Below, piece after piece: positions 7,910-14,792 of a DNA stretch of 22,037 nucleotides. The DNA is from an uncultured Acetatifactor sp. GTDB lineage: Bacteria > Bacillota > Clostridia > Lachnospirales > Lachnospiraceae. The first letter of the stretch is position 1. Every line of letters starts with the position of its first letter. The notes below the pieces were generated by a model, which saw only the letters and a program-made list of their open reading frames with translations, made no database searches and was not told the origin of the DNA. The stretch covers positions 17,812 through 39,848 of the forward strand of contig CAQUWW010000018.1 in NCBI GenBank assembly GCA_948896875.1, read 5' to 3'. Position numbers and translations under genes: made by a program.

Positions 7910-9076
7910 ATGGGAGCATTTGACACAGGCGAGTACCGCAATGTATTCGCGGAAATCGGCAAGAGCGAAGAGGAGATCCGGGCAAAGATCCGGGATGCGG
8001 TGAATACTTTTTTCTACGGCAGTGAGGAAGAGCGCATCTACCATCCGGTGGGGGAGGACATGGGGTATCTGGAGGACACCGGGAACCATGACGCCAGAAC
8101 GGAGGGAATGTCCTACGGCATGATGATGTGTGTCCAGTTGGACATGAAGGAAGAATTTGACCGTATCTGGAAATGGTCCAAGACCTACATGTACATGGAA
8201 GAGGGGGAAAACGAGGGATATTTTGCCTGGAGCTGCAAGGTGACAGGGGAGAAAAATGCTTACGGACCTGCACCGGACGGAGAGGAATACTATGCAATGG
8301 CACTGTTTTTCGCCTCCCACAGATGGGGAGACGGCGAGGGCATTTACGAATATTCCAGGGAAGCCCGGAATATTTTGAAGGCCTGTGTACATAAGGGAGA
8401 GAACGGCAGACCGGGAGCCGCCATGTGGAACCGGGAGAATAAGCAGATTCTGTTTGTGCCCGGCAGCCCATTCACGGATCCTTCCTATCATCTGCCACAT
8501 TATTATGAGCTGTTTGCGCTCTGGGCGGACGAGGAGGACCGGGAGTTCTGGAAGGAGGCGGCCCAGGCCAGCAGGAAATATCTGGTAAAGGCATGCCATC
8601 CTGTGACAGGGTTGAATCCGGAATATTCGGAATTCGACGGAACTCCTTTGAAGAAGGAGCTGCCCTGGGGCGGAAACCGCGGTCAGTTTTACAGCGATGC
8701 CTACAGAACCGTGGCAAATATCGGCCTGGACTATGCCTGGTTCGGGAAGGACGAGGGGCATTACGGAGCGCCACTTCGGCTGATGCGTTTCCTGGGAACA
8801 GATCTGGAGGCGGCAAGGTGCGTGTTCGAACTGGACGGCACGCCGCTGGACAGAACCGTGCTGCATCCCGTTGGCCTGCTTGCAACGACGGCACAGGGAG
8901 CACTGACCGTGCCAAAGGACGACTCCACAGATCCGGAAAGCGACTGGAATGTGGCGAAACGGTGGGTGGAATGGTTCTGGAATCAGCCTCTGCGCAGAGG
9001 CGGCAGAAGGTATTATGACAACTGCCTGTACCTTTTTGCCCTGCTTTCGCTGAGCGGGAACTATCGGATTTACTAA
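7910..9076 (+). CDS. GH8 reducing-end xylose-releasing exo-oligoxylanase (Rex-like)
   Basis: This 388-residue enzyme should cut xylose from the reducing end of xylo-oligosaccharides in the cytoplasm; no signal peptide is visible. ATG 7910 follows GAGAGGAG by 7 bases. A start at 7874 would add 12 Lys/Arg-rich residues with no site before them. Family 8 marks are ARTEGMSYGMM with Glu65 as likely acid, PAPDGEEYYAMAL at 120-132, and FYSDAYR with Asp263 as likely base. The Leu-His-Pro segment at 318-320 (VLHPVGLLAT) resembles the loop that blocks the far subsite in Bacillus halodurans Rex and makes it exo-acting from the reducing end. The length is also that of Rex. It is the first gene of the catabolic block. 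An endo-acting GH8 is less likely because of length, location and this loop. Confidence 0.9.
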   Translation: MGAFDTGEYRNVFAEIGKSEEEIRAKIRDAVNTFFYGSEEERIYHPVGEDMGYLEDTGNHDARTEGMSYGMMMCVQLDMKEEFDRIWKWSKTYMYMEEGENEGYFAWSCKVTGEKNAYGPAPDGEEYYAMALFFASHRWGDGEGIYEYSREARNILKACVHKGENGRPGAAMWNRENKQILFVPGSPFTDPSYHLPHYYELFALWADEEDREFWKEAAQASRKYLVKACHPVTGLNPEYSEFDGTPLKKELPWGGNRGQFYSDAYRTVANIGLDYAWFGKDEGHYGAPLRLMRFLGTDLEAARCVFELDGTPLDRTVLHPVGLLATTAQGALTVPKDDSTDPESDWNVAKRWVEWFWNQPLRRGGRRYYDNCLYLFALLSLSGNYRIY

Positions 9077-9086
9077 AAAATAGCAT

Positions 9087-10784
9087 ATGGGGAACTGGAA
9101 TTATATGAATAATTATATTTATATTGTGCGGGACAAGGAGATTGTCAGCAGATTTTTCCCGCCTGTGGGCAGGAATGTTCAGTTTCTTTTTATGGACAGC
9201 GAGAGACTGGCGGGCAGCGCACGTATCGTGGGCAATGTCACGGATGAGACTATGTTGAAACTGCTGGGAACGGCGGAGGGCTTCCGCAGGCTGGTGTACG
9301 GCATTGGTATATCCGTGGACAGGACAGAGGGAAAGAGCGATACAGTGGATTTTGTATTCCGGATGACGGCAAAGGAGGCCGGACAGTCCGGGACGGAGCT
9401 CAGAGTTCCTCTGTCCACAGACGGAACAGAGAAAAAAGTCTGCCTTGGGGATTATCAGTGGTCGGAGAGCGACGATAAACCCGGGATGATGGGGTTTGAA
9501 TTCCCACAGGAAGGGGACCTGGCCAGAGCCACGGTGAAGCTCTATCTGCAGGAAGAATTTGAGGCTCCGGAGGAAATCCAGGAGGGGACGGCGGACCTGG
9601 AATCGGAAAGATACGCTGAAATGCTGCAAAAGTCCCTGGTGCAGACCGGAAATCCTGCCAGACTGCAGAAGGCGCTGGAAAAAGCCAGACGGGGCGAGCC
9701 TGTGACCATGGCATTTATCGGCGGTTCCATTACCGAGGGAGCAGGCGCCATTCCAAGTCATACGGGATGCTATGCTTTCAAGACCTTTCAGCGGTTCTGT
9801 GAGCTGGCCGGAAAGGGGACAGAGGAAAATATCCACTACATAAAAGCCGGGGTAGGAGGAACGCCTTCCGAGCTGGGAATGATACGGTACGAGCGGGATG
9901 TGCTTCGGGACGGCAGCGTGGAGCCGGATATTGTGGTGGTGGAATTTGCGGTGAACGATGCGGACGACGAGACAGGAGGGACCTGTTACGACTCGCTGGT
10001 GAGAAAGATACTGACCGCGGAAAACCACCCGGCCGTTATTCTGCTGTTCGCGGTATTTGACGACGACTGGAACCTTCAGGAGAGACTATCTCCCGTGGGG
10101 AAAGCCTATGACCTGCCCATGGTGAGCGTACGGGATGCAGTGGTGGAGCAGTTTTACCTGGGTCCGGGTCTGGGGAAGGTGATCAGCAAGAATCAGTTTT
10201 TTGCAGACTGCTATCATCCCACAAGTCTGGGTCATACGGTGATGGCAGACTGCATCGATTATATGCTGCGGGAAGTTGACAGACTGCCCATGCAGGAGGA
10301 TACCCTGCGGCCGGAGGAGATTACCCCTCCTCTGGGCGGAGACTTTGAGCGGGTGAAACTGTTCGACAGAGAAAAAGAGGCGGAAGGGATTTCCGTGAAC
10401 TGCGGAAGCTTTTGTCACAGGGACGAGGAATTGCAGTTTGTGCCGCTGGACAGGGATGTGACCTGGACAAAGCTGTTTCCTTTTAACTGGATGCACAGAG
10501 CCGGGGCGGAAGGCGGCGGGGAGCCTTTTGCAATGGACATTATCTGCAGCGCGCTGGTCCTGATTTATAAGGATACCCCCAACGCAGCCGCCGGCCGGGC
10601 GGAAGTCCGGGTGGACGGAGAGAAGGTACTTACGGCGGATTCTCATGCCAACAACTGGAACCACTGCCATCCGATGATCTGCTTCCGCGGCAGAGAGTGC
10701 AGGCAATACCACGTGGAAATATCCATGGAACCGGGAAGCGAGGAGAAAGAATTTACCATCCTGGGCTTTGGGTATGTGAGATGA
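9087..10784 (+). CDS. SGNH/GDSL hydrolase, putative carbohydrate esterase
   Basis: This 565-residue protein has a central SGNH hydrolase domain (about 200-395) between two less familiar beta-rich regions. Catalytic blocks are visible: IGGSITEG with Ser214, KAGVGGTPSELG with Gly257, EFAVND with Asn290, and DCYHPTSLGH with Asp374 and His377. The N-terminal part (about 1-165) and C-terminal part (about 400-565, ending in a beta-sandwich-like stretch) may bind substrate. No signal peptide is visible, so it should remove acetyl or similar esters from imported xylo-oligosaccharides. It starts 10 bases after GH8 and is surely co-transcribed. ATG 9105 is an alternative start, with GGGGA 11 bases before it; ATG 9087 has no evident site. 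The hydrolase fold is secure; the acyl group and sugar are inferred. Confidence 0.85.
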   Translation: MGNWNYMNNYIYIVRDKEIVSRFFPPVGRNVQFLFMDSERLAGSARIVGNVTDETMLKLLGTAEGFRRLVYGIGISVDRTEGKSDTVDFVFRMTAKEAGQSGTELRVPLSTDGTEKKVCLGDYQWSESDDKPGMMGFEFPQEGDLARATVKLYLQEEFEAPEEIQEGTADLESERYAEMLQKSLVQTGNPARLQKALEKARRGEPVTMAFIGGSITEGAGAIPSHTGCYAFKTFQRFCELAGKGTEENIHYIKAGVGGTPSELGMIRYERDVLRDGSVEPDIVVVEFAVNDADDETGGTCYDSLVRKILTAENHPAVILLFAVFDDDWNLQERLSPVGKAYDLPMVSVRDAVVEQFYLGPGLGKVISKNQFFADCYHPTSLGHTVMADCIDYMLREVDRLPMQEDTLRPEEITPPLGGDFERVKLFDREKEAEGISVNCGSFCHRDEELQFVPLDRDVTWTKLFPFNWMHRAGAEGGGEPFAMDIICSALVLIYKDTPNAAAGRAEVRVDGEKVLTADSHANNWNHCHPMICFRGRECRQYHVEISMEPGSEEKEFTILGFGYVR

Positions 10785-10794
10785 GAGAGCATTG

Positions 10795-10905
10795 CGGAAC
10801 TAAAAACAGTACATGCCCGAACAGCCCCCCAGAGAAATTACGGACGCTAAAGGCGGCCGGAAGTTCTCTGCGGAAAAAGGGGCTGCTCGGGCATGTACGG
10901 AACTA
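10795..10905. repeat. Long inverted repeat bounded by 8-bp direct repeats
   Basis: A 20-base arm (10809-10828, beginning GTACATGCCCG) pairs with 10879-10898 with one mismatch. A further 7 bases pair inside it, CAGAGAA (10830-10836) with TTCTCTG (10864-10870). CGGAACTA occurs at both ends in direct orientation (10795-10802 and 10898-10905). It fills the gap between the SGNH gene and GH43. It may be a small non-coding insertion with target duplication or a structured mRNA element controlling GH43. TATAAT at 10904-10909 is too close to the ribosome binding site to be a convincing promoter. Confidence 0.7.
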
Positions 10906-10925
10906 TAATAAGGAGGACGAAAGGA

Positions 10926-12323
10926 ATGAAGAAACAGGCATTTAACCCCTATCTGCCGTCCTGGGAGTACATACCGGACGGTGAACCCCATGTCTATGGA
11001 GACAGAGTGTACGTTTATGGATCTCATGATTTTTACAACGGATATGTCTTCTGTATGGGAGACTATGTATGCTGGTCCGCGCCCCTGGACAACCTGGCGG
11101 ACTGGCGCTATGAGGGCGTAATTTACCCCAGAAACGAGGACCCGCTGAACAAGGAAGGCAAGGCATGTCTCTATGCGCCGGATGTGACCCAGGGGCCGGA
11201 CGGAAGATACTACCTTTACTATGTGCTGGATAAGCAGCATATCGTTTCCGTGGCCGTATGTGATACCCCTGCGGGGAGATATGAATTTTACGGTTATGTT
11301 CATTATCCGGACGGCACCTATCTGGGAGATAAGGAGGGAGACGAGCCCCAGTTCGACCCGGCTGTTCTGACGGAAGGAAACGTGACCTATCTTTACACCG
11401 GCTTCTGCGGCAGATGGGACAAGGATCGTTCCGGCGCCATGGCAGTGGTGTTGGATGCGGATATGCTGACAGTTCTGGAAGCGCCGCTCTGCGTGGTACC
11501 GGGATATCCCCATAGTGCAGGAAGCGGATATGAGGGACATTCCTTCTTCGAAGCACCGTCCATCCGGAAGATCGGGGACACCTATTATTTTGTCTATTCT
11601 TCCGAAGTGATGCATGAGCTGTGCTATGCCACCAGCAAAAAGCCCAGAGAGGGATTTGTCTACAGAGGCGTTCTTGTGAGCAACTGCGACCTGCATATTG
11701 ACAGTGACAAGCCGGCGGATATGCCAATGGCTTACGGTGCGAACAACCACGGCGGCCTGGTGGAAATGAACGGCGAGTGGTACATTTTCTATCATCGTCA
11801 TACAAACGGCACCTGGTACAGCAGACAGGGCTGTGTGGAGAAGCTGACGCTGGCGGAGGACGGAAGCTTTGCCCAGGTGGAACTGACCTCCTGCGGCTTA
11901 AACGGTGGTCCGCTGGCAGGAAAGGGCGAGTACCCTGCCTATATCGCATGCAGACTCTTTACGGACGAACCAACGGCGCATGTGGGCGGCGACAAACAGC
12001 CCAGAGTGATGCAGGACGGCAGGGACGGCGACGAGGAGCCGGGCTACATCGGAAATATCATGAATTCGGCCACCGCAGGGTTCAAGTATTTTGACATGCA
12101 GGGTGTGACGAAGATTCGTATTACGGTGCGCGGATATGCCAATGGAAACTTTGAGGTTCGGACCAAATGGGACGGCGAGATTCTGGCGGAGATTCCGGTG
12201 GTGTACACCAATGTGTGGGAGACCTATGAGGCGGAGATCGAAATGCCGGACGGCGTGCAGGCGCTGTACCTGACCTACCGCGGCCAGGGCAAGGCGGCTC
12301 TTCTGTCCTTTGAACTGGTGTAG
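10926..12323 (+). CDS. GH43 arabinofuranosidase/xylosidase with CBM6-like C-terminus
   Basis: This 465-residue enzyme has an N-terminal five-bladed beta-propeller of family 43 (about 5-320). The catalytic set is visible: likely base Asp18 in YIPDGEPHV, pKa-modulating Asp144 in QFDPAVL and acid Glu209 in FFEAPS. The conserved APDV lies at 84-87. Residues from about 385 to the end (IRITVRGYANGNFEV... to ALYLTYRG) resemble a CBM6 xylan-binding sandwich. ATG 10926 follows AAGGAGG by 9 bases; the frame also opens at 10893, inside the inverted repeat. No signal peptide is present. In this locus it most likely removes arabinose from arabinoxylo-oligosaccharides, but GH43 also includes xylosidases and the sequence does not settle this. 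Confidence 0.9.
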   Translation: MKKQAFNPYLPSWEYIPDGEPHVYGDRVYVYGSHDFYNGYVFCMGDYVCWSAPLDNLADWRYEGVIYPRNEDPLNKEGKACLYAPDVTQGPDGRYYLYYVLDKQHIVSVAVCDTPAGRYEFYGYVHYPDGTYLGDKEGDEPQFDPAVLTEGNVTYLYTGFCGRWDKDRSGAMAVVLDADMLTVLEAPLCVVPGYPHSAGSGYEGHSFFEAPSIRKIGDTYYFVYSSEVMHELCYATSKKPREGFVYRGVLVSNCDLHIDSDKPADMPMAYGANNHGGLVEMNGEWYIFYHRHTNGTWYSRQGCVEKLTLAEDGSFAQVELTSCGLNGGPLAGKGEYPAYIACRLFTDEPTAHVGGDKQPRVMQDGRDGDEEPGYIGNIMNSATAGFKYFDMQGVTKIRITVRGYANGNFEVRTKWDGEILAEIPVVYTNVWETYEAEIEMPDGVQALYLTYRGQGKAALLSFELV

Positions 12324-12341
12324 GGCTGGAGGAGATAAATT

Positions 12342-13142
12342 ATGGCACTTATTGACATAAAGTATTTTTCAGACTGCCTGAAAAGGCAGACATCGGTAAA
12401 AGTGATTCTGCCAAATGACGGCATACCTGCGGGCAACCCTCACTATGATCGCCCCATGAAGACGCTGTATTTGCTTCACGGCTACACGGGAATCGGCGAA
12501 GACTGGATCTGGAACAGCTCCATTGTGGAATACGCGGGACGCTATAATCTCTGTGTTGTGCTTCCCAACGGAGAGAACAGCTTTTTCCTGGACGGTGTGG
12601 AGACGGGGCGCAGGTACGCTTCCTTCGTTGGAAAGGAGCTTCCGGCCTATCTGCAGAAGACCTTTGGGCTGTCTGCGGCACCGGAGGATAATTTCACCGG
12701 CGGACTGTCTATGGGCGGTTTCGGGGCGCTTCATACCGCACTGGCTTTTCCGGAGAATTTCGGTAAGGCAGTGGGGCTGTCCTCCGCGCTGATATCCTAT
12801 AGAATTGCGGAGATGAAACCTGGAATGAACAACGCGGCGGCCAATTACGAGTACTATCGCCTGATGTTCGGCGATCCGGATACGTTCAATGAGAGCGACA
12901 ACAATCCGGAGGAGCTGGTGCGGCGGATTCAGAAGGCAGGCGGGAAAGTGCCCGGAATCTATATGGCCTGCGGCACGGAGGATTTTCTGTTGAGTTCGAA
13001 TCGAACCTTCGCGGATTTCCTGCGGGAGAGAAATGTGGACCTTATCTATCATGAGAGCACCGGGATTCATGACTTCCGATTCTGGAATCAATATCTGGAA
13101 CCGGCCATCCGGTGGCTGGTGACGGGCTCGGAGGAGACTTAA
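12342..13142 (+). CDS. CE1/esterase D-like alpha/beta-hydrolase
   Basis: This 266-residue alpha/beta-hydrolase belongs to the esterase D/tributyrin esterase group related to CE1 acetylxylan and feruloyl esterases. The oxyanion region is LYLLHGYTG (42-50). The nucleophile is Ser123 in GGLSMGGFG, with Asp214 in CGTEDF and His243 in GIHDF completing the triad. It has no signal peptide. GGAGGAG lies about 7 bases before the ATG and the GH43 stop is 18 bases upstream, so the two are co-transcribed. It probably removes acetyl or hydroxycinnamoyl groups from imported oligosaccharides. A detoxifying S-formylglutathione hydrolase role is possible for the fold but unlikely here. Confidence 0.88.
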   Translation: MALIDIKYFSDCLKRQTSVKVILPNDGIPAGNPHYDRPMKTLYLLHGYTGIGEDWIWNSSIVEYAGRYNLCVVLPNGENSFFLDGVETGRRYASFVGKELPAYLQKTFGLSAAPEDNFTGGLSMGGFGALHTALAFPENFGKAVGLSSALISYRIAEMKPGMNNAAANYEYYRLMFGDPDTFNESDNNPEELVRRIQKAGGKVPGIYMACGTEDFLLSSNRTFADFLRERNVDLIYHESTGIHDFRFWNQYLEPAIRWLVTGSEET

Positions 13143-13580
13143 ATGCAAAGTGTAAGAATTTATGAAATGCCGGCCTGTAAAATGGTTTCGTCGGGAACAG
13201 GTATGTTCGGAGAGGAAAACTTCAATAAATTTGAAGCATGGTTTTCTTCGCAGAAACGTAGTTTGTTTCCGAAAGATTTCCTGTATTGGGCGGGAGAGGG
13301 CTTTGTCTGGCTGTATATGTTTGAAGATGGCATGGTGGTTCCACCGGAATTTGAAATAATAGATTTCCAGGGCGGCCTTTATGCTGTCGCAACCGACATA
13401 GATCAAAAAACAGATAAGGAGCTTATGAATGCAGAGCTGAATCAGTTTTTAAGTGAAAACGGGTTTGAACGTGATACAACACGTTCGGAACTGGGAAATG
13501 TAATTACGTCACCCCTTGCGCGGGAAATTATGGGATACGAGCAGATGGACTATTATACTCCAATAAAAGCAAAGAAATGA
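13143..13580 (+). CDS. Orphan GyrI-like effector-binding domain protein
   Basis: This 145-residue protein resembles the GyrI-like/AraC effector-binding domain, which usually sits at the C-terminus of AraC or MerR regulators. The start VRIYEMPACKMVSSGTGMFG fits the first strand and the following glycine-containing turn. WLYMFEDGMVVPPEFEIIDFQGGLYAVATD fits the central strands, and the end GYEQMDYYTPI is also typical. No DNA-binding part is present. The ATG directly follows the esterase stop (TAAATG) with GGAGGAG 6 bases before it, so translation is coupled. Codons are visibly more AT-rich than in the esterases on either side, suggesting later acquisition. It could sense or bind a phenolic or sugar product, or act on it; no function can be assigned. 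The fold call is moderate. Confidence 0.7.
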   Translation: MQSVRIYEMPACKMVSSGTGMFGEENFNKFEAWFSSQKRSLFPKDFLYWAGEGFVWLYMFEDGMVVPPEFEIIDFQGGLYAVATDIDQKTDKELMNAELNQFLSENGFERDTTRSELGNVITSPLAREIMGYEQMDYYTPIKAKK

Positions 13581-13636
13581 TTGTAGATTACATTTTTACG
13601 AGAAGGAAATAAAAATAGAAAAGAGGAGAGACGAAG

Positions 13637-14482
13637 ATGGAATATATTTATGAAATGCCTGAGGAAATGTTAGTGGAAAATGAGCAGCACGGCGAGGTCA
13701 GAAGATTTGAGTATGACACAGAGACTTACGATAAGGATAACAGCCGTCCCATGCACAAAGGCGCCTGGGTATACCTGCCCTATGGCTACAGCGAGGCACA
13801 GAAGTACAATGTCCTGTATCTTCTGCACGGCGGCGGTGTAAATGAGGACTGGTGGTTTAAGACCTTTCCGGATACGGTGACCATACTGGACAATATGATT
13901 GCAAAGAAAGTCTGTGAGCCCTGTATCATTGTGACGCCTACTTATTATCGGGGAGACGAATCAGACAAAGGTACGGATATCACGGAGCAGTTTCAGTATG
14001 AACTGCGCAAAGACCTGATTCCCGCTGTGGAAAGCACCTTTTCCACCTGGACGAATGGCGATGTGTCGGAAGAGAATCTGATTAAGACCAGGAATCACAG
14101 GGCGTTTGCAGGCCTTTCCCTGGGCTCTATGACCACTTATCGGGCGGCTTTCTACACCAATTTTGAGCTGTTTGCCTGGTTCGGACCCTTTTCCGGCTGC
14201 TGCGGCCCTCAGGGCGAGCGTGATCCGGAGGTGGAGCGCATCCGCAGAACTCTGGCAGAGGAGGAGAAGAAGGGCTATAAGCTGGGATATCTGTTCTGCT
14301 GCAACGGGGACAAGGACATTGCTTATGAAGAGCACAAGGAGATTATGGACAAGGTGGTGCTGGATTGCCCTCAGCTGGTCCGCGGAGAGAATTACGACTT
14401 TTATACCATTCCCGGCGGCGTTCATGACATGAAGGCATGGCAGCTTCATCTTTACCATGCGCTGCAGATTTTCTTTCAATAA
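13637..14482 (+). CDS. CE1-like esterase (feruloyl/acetylxylan esterase type)
   Basis: This 281-residue alpha/beta-hydrolase is of the type found as the feruloyl esterase module in XynZ-like xylanases. The oxyanion region is YLLHGGGVNEDWW (61-73) and the nucleophile is Ser161 in FAGLSLGS. The acid is Asp225 or Asp227 in CNGDKDIAY and the histidine is His263 in GGVHDMKAW. No signal peptide is visible, so it should act on imported oligosaccharides. GAGGAGAG lies 7 bases before the ATG. It is the second CE1-like enzyme of the locus but differs greatly in sequence from the one at 12342, which suggests different acyl groups. Feruloyl specificity is inferred from motif style and should be read as likely, not shown. 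Confidence 0.88.
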   Translation: MEYIYEMPEEMLVENEQHGEVRRFEYDTETYDKDNSRPMHKGAWVYLPYGYSEAQKYNVLYLLHGGGVNEDWWFKTFPDTVTILDNMIAKKVCEPCIIVTPTYYRGDESDKGTDITEQFQYELRKDLIPAVESTFSTWTNGDVSEENLIKTRNHRAFAGLSLGSMTTYRAAFYTNFELFAWFGPFSGCCGPQGERDPEVERIRRTLAEEEKKGYKLGYLFCCNGDKDIAYEEHKEIMDKVVLDCPQLVRGENYDFYTIPGGVHDMKAWQLHLYHALQIFFQ

Positions 14483-14532
14483 TGGGGTTAACTGAAAGTG
14501 AATTTCCAGATATTATAAGAGTTGAAACAGTT

Positions 14533-14562
14533 TAACAGTTCAGTGTCCTGTCTGAACTGTTA
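14533..14562. repeat. Dispersed palindrome, copy C
   Basis: TAACAGTTCAG (14533-14543) and CTGAACTGTTA (14552-14562) are perfect reverse complements around loop TGTCCTGT. It is the best-preserved of the three copies in this window and lies 51 bases after the esterase stop. Confidence 0.75.
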
Positions 14563-14618
14563 TAAAGCAATACATTTGTAGCTGAAAATGGAACATATAG
14601 TAACGAATGGAAGAGTGC

Positions 14619-14741
14619 CTGCCGCAATAAAAGCCAAAAAAGTTTGTTGCGGCAGCTTCTTATGCACAGGTTCGTACATGGAAGTTTGCTATTGCGGCAG
14701 AGTGTGGGCCGCGCGGCGAGCAGGGAGAAGATTTTCCCTGC
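14619..14741 (+). promoter_or_regulatory. Structured leader of the second GH43 gene
   Basis: The 310-base gap before GH43 contains CTGCCGCAA (14619-14627), which can pair with TTGCGGCAG at 14647-14655 or with a second identical TTGCGGCAG at 14692-14700. With the first partner the stem extends by AAA/TTT across one wobble. A further hairpin, GCAGGGA (14720-14726) with TCCCTGC (14735-14741), follows and lies 36 bases before the ribosome binding site. None has a U-run. No known riboswitch class is recognised; alternative pairing suggests an attenuator or processing element. Confidence 0.45.
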
Positions 14742-14792
14742 CCGATTTGCAGGAAATTCCATTATAAAATTCCACAAAAGGAGAAAGCAGAT

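Noticed and set aside
7772..8866. Open frame of 364 codons on the minus strand over the GH8 gene
   Set aside because: It is antisense to strongly motif-supported GH8 codons and crosses the promoter region; the composition is not protein-like.
8472..10028. Long open frame of 518 codons on the minus strand
   Set aside because: It lies antisense to GH8 and the SGNH gene, both with clear catalytic motifs. The predicted protein is rich in Arg, Pro, His and Ser without any domain, as expected from the reverse of GC-rich coding DNA.
10904..10909. TATAAT just before the first GH43
   Set aside because: Transcription would begin inside the ribosome binding site and no -35 is present, so it is probably part of the repeat flank.
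12369..13406. Open frame of 345 codons on the minus strand
   Set aside because: It is antisense to the first CE1-like esterase and part of the GyrI-like gene, with no domain.
14619..14655. T-box or other known riboswitch in the second GH43 leader
   Set aside because: No T-box bulge sequence, specifier stem or known aptamer core can be seen; only alternative pairing is supported.
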